Shown one piece after another: positions 22,099-34,279 of a stretch of DNA of 64,000 bases. Under the pieces are notes generated by a model. That model saw only the letters and a program-made list of their open reading frames with translations. It searched no databases and was not told where the DNA came from. Positions within the stretch are counted from its first letter, which is position 1, and each line of letters opens with the position of its first letter. A program made the position numbers and the translations under genes. Source of the stretch: Fragilaria radians (Eukaryota; Bacillariophyta; Fragilariophyceae; Fragilariales; Fragilariaceae); NCBI GenBank assembly GCA_900642245.1, contig CAAAJI010000003.1:105647-169646 (forward strand), given 5' to 3'.

Positions 22099-22779
22099 AC
22101 TTTTGAAACAGCAAGTTTCTTATTGAGGGTAGCTCAGTAATTAGCTGTCTTCCAATCAAACCTAAAATGCAATCACTTGGGGGTGCAGTGAGTTTGTCTT
22201 TTTTCACAAATATCTCAATCAGGTTTGTATATCTGAAATAGTACTTACATAAAACCTGTGGAAAGCAGCAAAGGAATTACTATTCAAGATTTCCTAAGTT
22301 ATTGATGAGTCTCATTCTCTTGCTCCCTCAAACATGAAACAGAATATAAGAAGAAAGGCTAAGATGTATGTTTGTAATTTAAGTTTGAAATAGTTCAAAA
22401 CTGAGAACATTAATGCTCATCTTAATTGCTGAGAATTTTTTAACAAATGCTGCAAGATGGTGGTCAATTAGATACAGTGAGTACCTTCTGCCTAACTAAT
22501 GGACAGTAGGATGGAAAGGAGGAATAATTTTTTGCTAGAGAATGAAAATGTGTTCACATTTATGTAAAATCCAATCAACTTGGATTTCACACAACTATGT
22601 GGAAAAATATTTCACGAAGTAGATCAGAACAATCTGTTGCATGAATTAAATCCTTGCAACAATGTCCTCTTCACATTCATGATTAATAGTTTATCAATAA
22701 TTTGATTTTTTATCTCAAAATTGTCATATTTATATTCTGCAACCTTTCTCTCTTGCCTTGAAAAACTTCTATAAACACC
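22099..22779. other. Intergenic
   Basis: AT-rich spacer after the GT90 gene; nothing recognisable. It may be the decayed 3' flank of the retroelement relic to its right. Confidence 0.5.
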
Positions 22780-24120
22780 CCCTCTAAGCCTTCATAATTA
22801 AAAACCCTTGCTTTAAGGTTCCTGACCATTGCTTAGCAGCATAGCAAACCTGTTGCTGACTCCAAACCAGGGAAATATTACTATTTTGGCTCATATCACA
22901 CCAATTCATTAGTGCCCGTTTCCACTTTAAATCTTGACATTCAAGAATTACCTTTAAGTTTATGGTTTCCTTGAAACTTCTCGTCAATATACCTCCTTTC
23001 ATTCTTTACAAATGACAATTTGAATTACTTCTTCATAGGATGCTTGAAGGCTCCATAGAGATTAAAGATCTAATTATCTTGTGAAATAAAATTTTCTCTC
23101 AACAACTTTGTCACTTTTAACAGAATTTGTCTCGTTTTCATTGCCTTTCATTTCAAAGTCATTGGATGAGCTTTTCTCTAGAAAGTATTCCTTTTCAAAA
23201 GGATGCCTCAACAATTCATTTAGTTGATTATCAAAATACTAAATCTTAGAGTTTGGGATGTTTCCGCAAAGCTTACAATTTAGCGAAGGTCAATATATTG
23301 CCCCTTCTCATGGCTTATGCACCCTTCTTTCCAATTTTTTTCTATTTCCTGCCTCCATGTAGGATGCCAATTGAATTTTAATGTACTGATTCCATTTCAT
23401 AGCATCCTTGCTAAAACCAAAAAAGGGATGACTATCTTGATTGCACTTTTTCATCTCCTGTTGTTAACATGCTTCTACCCAGCCTATTGTTTCCCTTTTC
23501 CACCATTGTCTGGCTGCCTATACAAAGCTGTTTATTGACTTTTCAATCTCAAAACCTTTCGTTGGTTATTAAATCTCCTAGCACAATGTGGCCATCCCTA
23601 GCATCTGAATGCTTCAATATGATCGTTCAGTATGTCGTACCACTTGCTGAGGAACAGCAAGCTAACTCCCAAAGACTAGTGCTGTAAATCTGGTGACTAA
23701 TTGGCATCAATTCTTGGGTCACCTTTCTTAAGTCCAGATATATGGTATGATAATTAAAGTGAGACTACTAATGCAGTTGTCATCCATGTGAAGTGCATCT
23801 CTTCTCAAGCTTCATTGTTGGCATTTTTATTAGGATGCTGAAGAGATTTAAAGAAGCCAATTCAAGCATATCCTTAGGATAGCAACTCAGAGGATGACAA
23901 GAAACACGTGACACCATACAACAGTAATGTTTGCAGTGCAGTTTGTCTACCAATAATGAGGACCAAAGGAACATCACTGACTGCTTTGAAATGCAAGCCA
24001 AGCAGCTCTCTTCTGTTCTCCTTTAAGCTTGACCCTACCATTTGTGCTATCCCACATGACTGCAATTTTCAGATTTAGTCTCAACTTGTTGAGCATTCTT
24101 GATTGGTATCAGCACCGGTG
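22780..24120 (-). mobile_element. Ty1/copia retrotransposon relic (reverse transcriptase remains)
   Basis: On the minus strand around 23494-23540 a broken frame reads EIEKSINSFV-stop-AARQWWKR. This matches the reverse transcriptase block L-x-K-S-I-Y-G-L-x-Q-A-A-R-Q-W-W of diatom copia-type elements, with a stop where Gln belongs. Downstream of it SHPFFGFSKD resembles the family's DPC-L block. Further minus-strand fragments, all with stops and frameshifts, extend to about 24065. No LTRs or intact domains were found and the limits are approximate. It is not expressed as a working polyprotein. Confidence 0.6.
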
Positions 24121-24321
24121 TACACATCTATAGAGTGCAGTATTGGTTTACTTCCTATTCTTGAAATCATGAATACAAACTTTTTTGCTTTCATGCATGA
24201 AATGCCTCAATGTTCAATTAAAGTATAACATATAGTTAAATATTACTTTATAAACGAATAATATGTACCTATTATGCAACTTTTAGCTTAAGTCTTAGTC
24301 AACCTAGATATTTGGACTTCC

Positions 24322-27026
24322 TTAGAAGAGCCAAAAGACACAGTTATCTTTGTTGGTAGGCTTGGGCATGTCCAAGGTCCAGCGCTTCTCGGCAGTATCA
24401 AGGTTAGTGGAAACCGCAGAATGACCTTTCAATGTGGTGACACTTCCGTTGAAAACGAAGGAGCGCTGAGGGAGATAGGCTTGATAGTAACAACCGTTGA
24501 AAGCACTCGATTCCACATGAGAAATGTTGAGGCGCTTCGTTATTCCATTTCGAGAAACGTCATAAGCTACGAAGCCATCAAAATTTCCATCAAACTGAGT
24601 GCTATCAAATGATACAATTTGAAGAGGAATGATCAAAATACCGACAGCATCTCCAAGTGACAACCAGCGAAAGCTCTTGAAGTCCCATTGCACAGAGCTG
24701 GAAGAGAAAACTGAAGGATCTTGTTCTACAATGGAGCGCTGTAACTGGACAGGATTTGATGCATTGGTAGCATCGAAAAGAGTTACCTGTACACCGAGAA
24801 TACGTCCGTTGGCATCCGCTTCTTGACCTACAGCAACTAACAATGTATCATTGGCATTAATTGAGTGTAAGTACGACGAAAAACCACTAATTTGAAGCTC
24901 TCCTAAAATCTTCGCACCAGAGGGATCCATATCTAATACATAGAAAGGATCAGTCTGGAGGAATGTCACTAAGCATTATCAAGAAGAGTTCGAGTTAGAA
25001 AAAGTGTTATCTCAATTTTACCCTTGTTTGCCAACTTACCTAGATAGCAGATTCGCTTAAAGCAACGAACTGAAGTGATACGTTCGTCTTTCTTTCCTAG
25101 ATTAGGGACACCTGTCACCACTTTCAAAACAGTTTCATTTCCAGTTGGGATTTTCATGACAAACATTGTGTTGTTGGTTCTTGAAACAGGCTGAGCTGCC
25201 GAAGAAAATAATGGATCCCAGATGGGCCAAAAAGAGTCCACCGTGGTTGCGACTCTGAGATGACCCTCAAAGATAGAGAGCGAATACTGATTCAATATGT
25301 AACCATCAACGGATCCCAAATATGCCGGCTTGGCACTTGCTCCATTTAGCTTAAATCCCATGAAATAGGTTGTCTGGGAGGAACCAAGGCTCCACGGGCT
25401 CCAGTTCCATCCTTGTGCAGCGAATATCAAATCCTCACCAACGGCATAGGTGTAACCCCATGATGATGGTGTAAAGACTCCTGCAGTAGACAAAGTGGCG
25501 TTTCCTGCTAATCCCTCTAGTGAAAAAGATGTTAACTGCACGAAGGCTTGGATAGCTCCACCACTAAAAATAGATTTCACAATATTCGTGTTATTTCCAA
25601 GATCTTCTTGCCAAAGTGAGATTTTCGGCATTGATGGTGCCATGCCATTGGATAAGATATCGTTCAAGAGAGTGGCCACGAAATCATCAATCTTCGTGAA
25701 GGCGACTTTAATAACGGCAGTCTTGTACTCGGTGCTATTCATCCCCTGGTACATAGAATTCCAACGAAAGAGATCTCTAGTCAATGGATCAAAGTTAATG
25801 TAAGAAGTCGTGACAGCGTGAACATTTGCACCAAGCGAACGAGCATCGCGGAAACTTCCATTAACGTCAGTTTGTGAAATAACTTGTATACTCGTTGGGA
25901 GAGTCGATGTATCTAAAATGACAATTCGTGTATCCATGGCATTACTGAAGACAGATACAAGATTTCGCTCGGTTCGAACCTTACTTCCATAACCTTCTAC
26001 GAAGAGAACTAAGCGATCGGAAGCAAGGGAAATTCCTTGAATCACTGGTTTCGGATTAAAGAAAATGGGAAAGCCTATTGCTGGCCTCCCCATGACAAAT
26101 CCGGGGTCAATCATTGGCGAGACAGGTGCAGGCGCAGGCTCTGGTTGAATATCGTCATTAATGGGTGGAAGCGTGTAATTTGCTACCAATTCACCTGACG
26201 TTGCATTCCAAATAACGACGATATCACCGTATGCTGCATATACAAACTTGCCATCCGATTTGACCAAATCCGATTCGTCAACACCTGCTTCTTGATTATT
26301 CGTTGCAAAATCTGTGGCACCTTCGGCAGATGGGCTTGAGGGCGTTTTAGCACCTGACTGCATTGCTGCAGAGGAATCTGCCATCATGATTGGCCTCGTA
26401 ACAACATCCGTGGAAAAAAACGTATCGCTCAATCGTGCCTGATCTTCAATAATGGAATTAACATAGAAGCGGACGGCTTGAGTTAAATCATTTTTAATGT
26501 CACTAATGTTTCCATAGCCCTCCAAGACTTTAGGAGTTAACAAATTGAGTTTCACTTCGAAGGGATCCTCTGGAAGTGAAATGAACATGGCTGCCCTGCC
26601 TAGTGCAGGAGCTTGGTCTGCAACGACTGTGGTAGGACAAGATTCCTTAAAACATGTCCAGATTCCGCGAACGCCCTTTGTTCCATTACAAGTACATTTG
26701 CTGGTAGGATGAGCACCAATGGAATTACACTCTTGAGTGCCAAAGAAACAAGTCTTGGATGCGTCATCACATTTAGTAAAGTTAGAAGGAGCAATTCGGC
26801 GTCTAACACACTGCTTCAAATCTTTCCCTGGATAAGACGCAAAGACTCGATCCCACCAAGCTTCCTTCAGCTCCCTTCCACGGAGACTTCCTGTAGATGA
26901 TCCAACCTCACTTCCCATCAAATCTCTAGTAGAACTCACATCTTCCAGAACATCATAGCTACTGGAAGTTGCGAAACTGGTTAACCCAATACAGCCAAAT
27001 ACAAATGAACTTAGCAAAAGATTCAT
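24322..27026 (-). CDS. Secreted C-terminal beta-propeller protein (Beta_propel family)
   Basis: Two exons on the minus strand, 27026-25040 and 24968-24322, with a 71-bp GT-AG intron; about 877 residues. I chose the start at 27026 because MNLLLSSFVFGCIGLTSFA is a good signal peptide; the frame stays open upstream. A Cys-rich region follows (CVRRRIAPSNFTKCD through SCPTT). The propeller block then begins with QEAGVDESDLVKSDGKFVYA, the diagnostic opening of the secreted beta-propeller family (COG4880-like). The splice restores ICYL-VTFLQTDPFYVLDMD and GFSSYLHSIN, conserved at the C-terminus of the family. Many sequons support secretion. Function of the family is unknown. Residues 34-36 (RDL) and a downstream REL could be diatom RXL processing sites, which is speculative. 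Confidence 0.88.
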
Positions 27027-28658
27027 TGTCAAAAAATACGACAATCTCGAAATACTCTTGATCAGTTGAAACGTTTGAAATCTGATTACCGATCGTGAAT
27101 AAAAAAAAAGAAGCCAATCCAAAAACTTAGGATTATTCCCGAATATCGATTTCTATGTGAAACAAATCTGATAGGAACCCTGTCGACTCCACAAGGAGGA
27201 TATATAAATACCTAAAATAGTTAACCTAGTATGACGTTTCACTTCAAAATCCGGTTTCAAAGCACTGCTGCTGTAATCTGTAGGGTAGAAAACTCTGTTG
27301 TCATACCAACCAAAACCGATAGTACCACGTTCGTTCGACATAATCTTTGATATGTGTAAAAAATTAACATATATACACAATTAAGAAAGACCCAGTGGCA
27401 TCGTATAGAAAACGGATGAGTGGGAATCAACATGAACTCATTACCCGATACCACCACGAAGGTTACACCTTTCAAGCAATACTTTTTAACCTGTGCTAGA
27501 CACTACGGATGTTGAGTACATTCTTGAGGGTGCTTGAACATTAGTTTGCCTCACTCATCAACAGAATGCATGATAATTGATGTAGTAATCATGCTTTATA
27601 CATCTAACTTGCAGTCATTTAATTAAGCAAGGATTCAAATTGTGTTATGCATAGGTTTCAATCCTTATTCCACAGACTGCAAAAAAGAAAAAGTTAATTT
27701 GCTTCATGTCACTGATATATCCTGGAAGAATATAATAATTATGTAGTATTGATACAAATATTGAAAAGCAGATTTAAGCATTTCCATTCATTAACGTGCA
27801 AAACTATATACATTTATTTCAATGATTTTTAAGCATCGACTAACATAACAGTCTTATCCTCAAAATGATTGATGAATAAAATCATCCTGGGATGAAAAAT
27901 AGATTTTGGAGTGGTAGAATAGAATCACATTCATTCATTTTTTGAATTTACAACGCAATTTGCGATTGTAAATTATCAAAAATGCATGAACGCCCAAACT
28001 GTCTAATTTACTGACAGAATTGAAAGAATTTTAGATTGATGAGAAAGTGGCAATACGCGAGAGGTAACTCAATATGAGGTGATTTCCGAAAAAAACTTGA
28101 AACGCATATGAAATTTGTGAAGCGTTGGACTAGTCATGACTATAACAAACCTTTACCTTTCTTCTTGATGCGAAATCAAATAGGTTAATTTTCAATGACC
28201 CATATTAGGCTTACTTGACAGAACTCAAAAACTCATTTCTTAGGTAGATGCAGGCATATCTAATGACTTGGCTCCTTTCTCCAGATCTTCTGAACTCATC
28301 CTTGCTGATGCGCCGAATAGAGACATCAGAGATTAATCTGAATAAATCAAATGTCAAAGTGACACTTAAATAGCACTGGAGTATAGGCATAAGGTCTCAG
28401 CCTGATGATTTGGTTCTACGCAACATATAAGTCCTCATGTAATTTTTATATAAACACTTCAATCACACGGCAAACAATTCATAAACTTATAATTGATTCA
28501 ATAGTCAGTCAACCAAGAAATTATGTAATTCTACTAATATTTAAGGCAGCCAACTCTTATATACTATGAATACACCCAATCACAATGACTATGGCTTTTT
28601 CTCAACCAATAAATCTAGCCCTCTATCCACATTCTACGCTTCACATGCTAACGAGTTC
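27027..28658. other. Intergenic
   Basis: About 1.6 kb between the 5' end of the propeller gene and the 3' end of SelO. AT-rich; no gene, repeat or RNA recognised. Confidence 0.55.
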
Positions 28659-30811
28659 TTAGCTTGAGCATGACATAAAGGCAGTTCCTGCAGCCAAATC
28701 AGCATCTGCTGGTGTACGTCGATAGTATCTCATGTGTTCATCAGGAGTTCCTTCCTCGTATGGGTTTTGAATTAGCTGAAATAAATTATGAAGTTCATCA
28801 TAATCCTTGTTAGCAGCATCCTTGTAGGCCTTCACCATCATCCATTCACGCAACACATATTTGGGATTCGCCATACGCATTTGTTCAGATACTTGGCTTG
28901 GATCCTGGCGACTGGCTTGGTCTTCCTTCAGCGTTTGTCTCCATTGCTGAATCCAATCCAAGAACTGATTACGATGATCTTGTGTCAGTGGCTCATAAAA
29001 TGGACTTTGATTACCAGCCGATTCGAGGATGGATAACATCTCTTCGTAGTTGCTAGTTTCATAATCGCCTTCCCATTGTGCTGCCACCATTGTTAGCTGC
29101 CGAAAAAACAGTGTCCAATCAACACGACTTAGAACCATCAACTGTTGCAAAGATTCCCACAGATGATCAACGGGAGAATTCTCTGATAATCCAAGCTTTC
29201 GACGAAATACATTCTCTACCTTGTCTTCGAAAAGTGGTTTTGCTCGATCCATGAATTGATCGACAAGACTTTTCGTGTCATCTGAACCCGTCGCTGCTGC
29301 AATGACAGGAACAACTGATTCCACCAAAACTTGATAATTTACGTAGCCTGCTGAAGGTTGGTTCATAAAACCAAAGTGACGACCGCTCCTGAGTAGTTGC
29401 AGTTACAAGATGAAAAGAATTGGAGTTAGTTTACAGATTAGAATCGATTCTAGGAAAAGGAAAATCAATCTTACCCAGTCCATTTCGCAAATACAGGATT
29501 ATACTCTTCCATAAAACCAAACGGTCCATAGTCCATGGTATGGCCTCCAACAAGGCAATTATCCGCATTGAAATTTCCTTGTGCAAATCCGACGCGAATC
29601 CATTCAGAAACCATATCAGAAAGACGATCAGCGGCTCGTTCCAATAATACCCTTGCAGCCTGTGCAATATCCTTAGTTTCCCAATAAGGAAGATACGCCT
29701 CATCACGGTACTCACGGAAACATGCATGCCAAACCATAGCTTCTAATTCTTTGTATTGTAAGGACGTAACGTCATACTTTGATTGATTCAGGTTGTCCTT
29801 TGAGGACGACTTCATATTAAGTGTACTTGCCACAGATGCCAGTTCTTCTACACGACGTGCATATAGATCCAAATGTCCAACCCTAACAAAGGAGGGTGCC
29901 ACACGACAAGCAATGGCACAGGGTTCTTCAATCATAATATTCGGATCGACTTTTTCCGTTCGGAGTTGCGCCAACAAGCGTCGACGTTCTGTATCCGAGT
30001 AGGATGCTAGTCTGGGATCGTCAAAGGAGGGTAATTCCAACTTGCCACCCTCAGAATACCATGGACGGTATGATTTATCTGTTTGACTCACGACCAGAGA
30101 AAGAGCCCGAGTCGTTCGGATGCCAAGAGCATGCATCGCCTCACTGGCCAAAAATTCACGTATGGAACTCCGTAGGACGGCTCTACCATCTGCACCCCGA
30201 CAAAAAGGTGTCGGTCCACTACCCTTGAGCTGCAATTCGTGATTCTGAAACTCCCCAATCGATATGGCACGACCATCGCCATAGCCGTGTCCAGTGCCAT
30301 AGGGACAGTTGTTGGTGTACCGTGTTCCCATAATTGAAAGAGCATAGGGGGTCGCCCAAGTGTTTGTGATGCCCAATTCTTCTGTGTGGCCGGACACATA
30401 CTTTAGAAAGTCATCCGATTGTAAATCTTCAGGTGTAAAGTGCAAAAGATTTTGTGCCACATCCTTAGAGACTAGTAACAGAATAGGATCTTTTAGTCCT
30501 GTGGGTGATACCTGGACATAATGACCATTGAAAACAGGACGTTTTCGACGATTCAAATCATCCTCCGACAATCCAGCTTGACGTCTCGATTTTTCTAAAT
30601 TTTCTGGAGTTTCGGAAGATAATTGCTTAACCCAAGTATTCTGAAACGTTATCCTATCTTTAAAGGATGTTGTTGACGTAGTTAGCATTGCGGATGCTGT
30701 TGAACGATTAGGAGGAATGACACTTAAGGCTTTCACAGAAGACGTCGAAACCCTGACAGCAAAGATTGCCAGCGATGTAAATTTCATGCTACTTGAAAGT
30801 TTTGTACCCAT
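28659..30811 (-). CDS. SELENOO: Selenoprotein O homologue (SelO/YdiU pseudokinase AMPylase), Cys form
   Basis: Two exons on the minus strand, 30811-29475 and 29388-28659, with an 86-bp GT-AG intron; about 688 residues. The splice restores KWTG-SGRHFGFMNQP. Family blocks: ELQLKGSGPTPF (ATP-binding Lys), DGRAVLRSSIREFLASEAMHALGI, then NFNADNCLVGGHTMDYGPFGF (metal-binding Asn/Asp and the DYGPFGF loop). SelO transfers AMP to protein Ser/Thr/Tyr and acts in redox response, usually in mitochondria. The N-terminus (MGTKLSSSMKFTSLAIFAVRVSTSS...) is basic and hydroxylated with few acids, fitting an organelle transit peptide. The C-terminus is SCSS: Cys sits in the place where animals use selenocysteine or a nearby Cys, and no in-frame TGA is needed. 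Confidence 0.94.
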
Positions 30812-32504
30812 AACGACTAAAAAAACTTATATGAGAACAAGATGACTCAGGCTTTTTGTAAAAAGTGCCACGTGAGATTGTTACCTCTTCATGTTTTTCG
30901 TTTTTCTAGATATGTCCCCACCCAACTACAGAAACTGCAGTTACGTCAAATTACTCCGTTCGCTTTGGGTACCCCCAGTACAATACAGTAGAGAATTTTG
31001 GAAGGATGTCCTTCCATAGTGTTCCCATTCGTCTTGACTCGAAGTAGTAACGTAATGGGCAAAGGAATAATTTCGTGTCAAAAAATGCAAGAGTCTATTG
31101 GTTGTTACATCAAGCATGACAAGTGATGCCCATCTTATTTGAAAAAAGGATTATTCTACGATGTGCTCTCTCTCTAGATGTTACCAAATAAGGGATTTTA
31201 AGATAATCAGGACAAACATCTTCTAGGTAGTCTAGGAACTCCTTTCTAAAATGCTGATTAGTGATGAAATAGATTCACAAGGAGAGTCTAAAACATAATC
31301 TCAAAGAAAAAAAAGGACTGAAACTTGCGACACTAGAAATAAAACTCTGTATGGAATATCTTTTGACTGCAAACTTGATCCTGTGAAAAATGGTTTAAGA
31401 TCTACTAAGGATTTATAATCTCATGCACAGACAACGCTACCTCTGGGAGGTTTGGATTAGATTACAAAATTGAAATTCAGTTTGGTCAAGTAGCCGTTAA
31501 GTGGAAACCATGGTATTCTCACCCAATATCATAGCCACGGTGGGAAGAGTGAAATACAGTAGTTCCCTTGTTGATCAGTGAAATGCCTGTCCATTCCAAT
31601 GCCAACAATTTCTAAAGCTTTGTGATTCCGTTTCTAAAGACTTATATTGTCATACTCCCTATGAAGAGGAGTCTCACTTGTTAGAAAGAGGCAAAATAAA
31701 GGGTATCAAGACACCCTTTTATCATACTAAGTCGATCTTCAACTAGAGCCAGAAGCTTTAATGATCATCTTGCTCATAGGACTACTTTCTCTGAGAGCTT
31801 TTGCTGTATCTTTCTGCATCCATTTCATATAGAGGCTATCTTTTTTGTTCTAGGGGCATCATTCCTTTACTCCTTCTCAGGATAAACATATTTAATCATG
31901 TTGATTATTTCAGGTTTAGTAAGGACTATCATTCCAAGTGTGACAAATCTTGTCACATATTTCCTAGAAATACTTTCACTGAACCTTGTCATCATGACAA
32001 CTGGAAGGCTTTTTATCTAGCAACTCTAGGATGTATCGGATCCATCTAGGATGCATCGGATCCATCTTAGCATTACTGACTTGAGGCTTGCTTGATATGT
32101 GGTAAGGAATTCTTTTCAGATATGACATCTGTCTTGGTTTCTCTGCCTATCTCATCACATATTTCCTCAGGAGAAACTCATGGCCTATGATAGCGTTGAC
32201 CGTTTCACTACCTGTCAAGGGGAGGTGTCATTTTCAGATGACTCGTACCTTACACGATTGATGGTATGGTTTCAAATCAAAAATGAATCGTAACGGTTTT
32301 TTATGCATTACTCTCGACAATTTTTCCCTTGACGGAAAGAAAAATCAGGAAGATCGAAAGAAGCGAAACCAATATAATCCGTAAGCGGAAGATAATTATT
32401 CAGATAACAAGATACAACCCTAATTCTTAAGCAAGAAATTACTGTGAGGAGCAAAGGAAGAGATTTTTCTCCAACAATCAAAGGCAGAAAAACAAAGTTA
32501 TTTC
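30812..32504. other. Intergenic, divergent 5' regions
   Basis: About 1.7 kb between SelO and the MFS transporter. It contains the 20-bp duplication at 32026-32065. The short frame at 31801-32049 has no family features. Confidence 0.55.
32026..32065. repeat. 20-bp tandem duplication
   Basis: Two units, ctaggatgtatcggatccat and ctaggatgcatcggatccat, lie head to tail with one mismatch. Non-coding, slippage-type duplication about 440 bp upstream of the transporter start. Confidence 0.88.
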
Positions 32505-34279
32505 ATGACCTCGCCGCTATCTTCGAATATACCACATTTAGTATGTGCCTTATTGGCAGCAGGAACAACAGGTGGGACATCCTATGCCTTTGGAATTTAT
32601 GGTCAGGCTCTAAAAGAGACTTTGAATCTAACACAGTCGCAATTGGATACGATAAGTTCTGCCAATTTTGCTGCGGGTGTCGTGAGTTGGATTCCGGGGG
32701 GAATTGTGGACCGTCGAGGTCCCAAAGTGGGCTTGATCGCAGGTGGTATTTTGGGATCTTTATCTCTCATGCTCTTTTGGGCTATATCAAGGAGTATCAT
32801 TCCTATCGTACCTCCGTCTCTTATCGTCACACTCCTGAGTGCATGTGGCGTCCTAATCTTTGTGGCATCCTCTCTTATTACGGGAAGTGTCTTCAAACTG
32901 TTGGTGAAGTATACCTCCCAACAACATAAGGGATCAGCAGTCGGTGCAGCCAAGGGATACGTAGGCTTAGGTAGCGGTGCCTACGCTGTCATGTTTGAGA
33001 GCTTAAATCGTTCCAACGATTTAGATTTTTTACCCATGGCAGCGTTTTTCTTTCTAGCTGCCGCGTCTCTTCCTGCTATATGCTTGTTACCAAACGAAAA
33101 TAAAAAGCAAGAAGATGGTCAAAATAATGCTACGCATACCTCACGTATGGATTCCAAACCAGATAGTTCCACTTCGGCACACTACTCATCACTTTATTTA
33201 GGATTATTATCGATGGCGTTTTTGGTTATTGGTCAATCAATCGTTCAACTATTACAAGTGGGTTCTGCTGAACACAATAACTCTCATGGTCCCAATTATA
33301 TTATAACATTCATGATTCCTTTAGTATGGTTTGGACCCATTCTAGCGTGGTTTCTCCTGCCAACACAAAGTATAGCATTGTATGACACTACTCTACGGTC
33401 GAAGGGAAGCGATACTAATGACAACGAGGATCAACACTTAAAGAATGATTTCAGAACTGACAATGATAATGACATGGATCAAGACCATGAAATTGAATTC
33501 CTTTTAGATGAAGCAGAATCCACAAACAACAACATTCCTGAGTCACATGATTATGATCTATTTCAAATGTTACAGACCAGTCCTGCTTGGTTATTACTAT
33601 GGACATGCACCGTTCTAGCCGGTGGCGGTACGCTCATGACCAATAATTTAGGACAAATGGTTCAATCACTAGGATTCCACCCGAAAGTGGTCCCAGCAGC
33701 ATTGAGTCTATTCAGTGTATTTCAATCATTCGGTCGTGTCCTCATGGGGATCTATAGCTCACAGCCCAACACTCGGCGTACCGTATTCTTGATTGTGGCA
33801 TCCGTGGCGGGACTGGTATCTCACACTGTGTTGGCGGTTAGTACTACACTGCTTCCGTTCCTGTCGGGTGTCGTATTATCTGGACTCGCCTTTGGCATGG
33901 TTTGGCCACTCCTTGTACTTATCAGTGGAGAAATATTTGGGACGAAATACATGGGGGCGAATTATATGGTACGTGAAAAAGAATTTCACAGTCACTACAA
34001 TTTAAGTTATCACTGACTCACAAGATGCCGCTGTCCTGGCTTGGTTATCAATACCAGTTTTATGATGGTTTCATGAGTGCTATCGGAACATTGACTATAT
34101 CCAAATTCGTCGCTCAAAGAGTCTACGAAGATCACGTTGAAAAAGGAAGTACCGTTTGTTATGGGCCAGAATGCTTCCGCTTAACTCATTGGATAGTCGT
34201 GGTACTCACTTTTTCATGTTTGGTATCAAGTTGGTGTTTGCATGCTTCAAAGTTATCGAAAAGAGCTTATGCAAATTGA
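32505..34279 (+). CDS. Major facilitator transporter, nodulin-like type
   Basis: Exon 1 is 32505-33968; exon 2 most likely begins at 34058, giving about 561 residues. About twelve hydrophobic segments are split by a long acidic cytosolic loop (NDNEDQHLKNDFRTDNDNDM). N-terminal half: SYAFGIYGQALKETLNLTQ and GGIVDRRGPKVGL (MFS A-motif between helices 2 and 3), typical of nodulin-like and monocarboxylate-type MFS proteins. Second half: NNLGQMVQSLGFHPK and GLAFGMVWPLLVLISGEIFGTKYMGANY. The splice GANYM-FYDGFMSAIGTL follows the family pattern. An alternative acceptor at 34024 is also in frame and would add 11 residues. The C-terminal CYGPECFRLTHW precedes the last helix, as in homologues. The substrate cannot be told from sequence. 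Confidence 0.87.
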
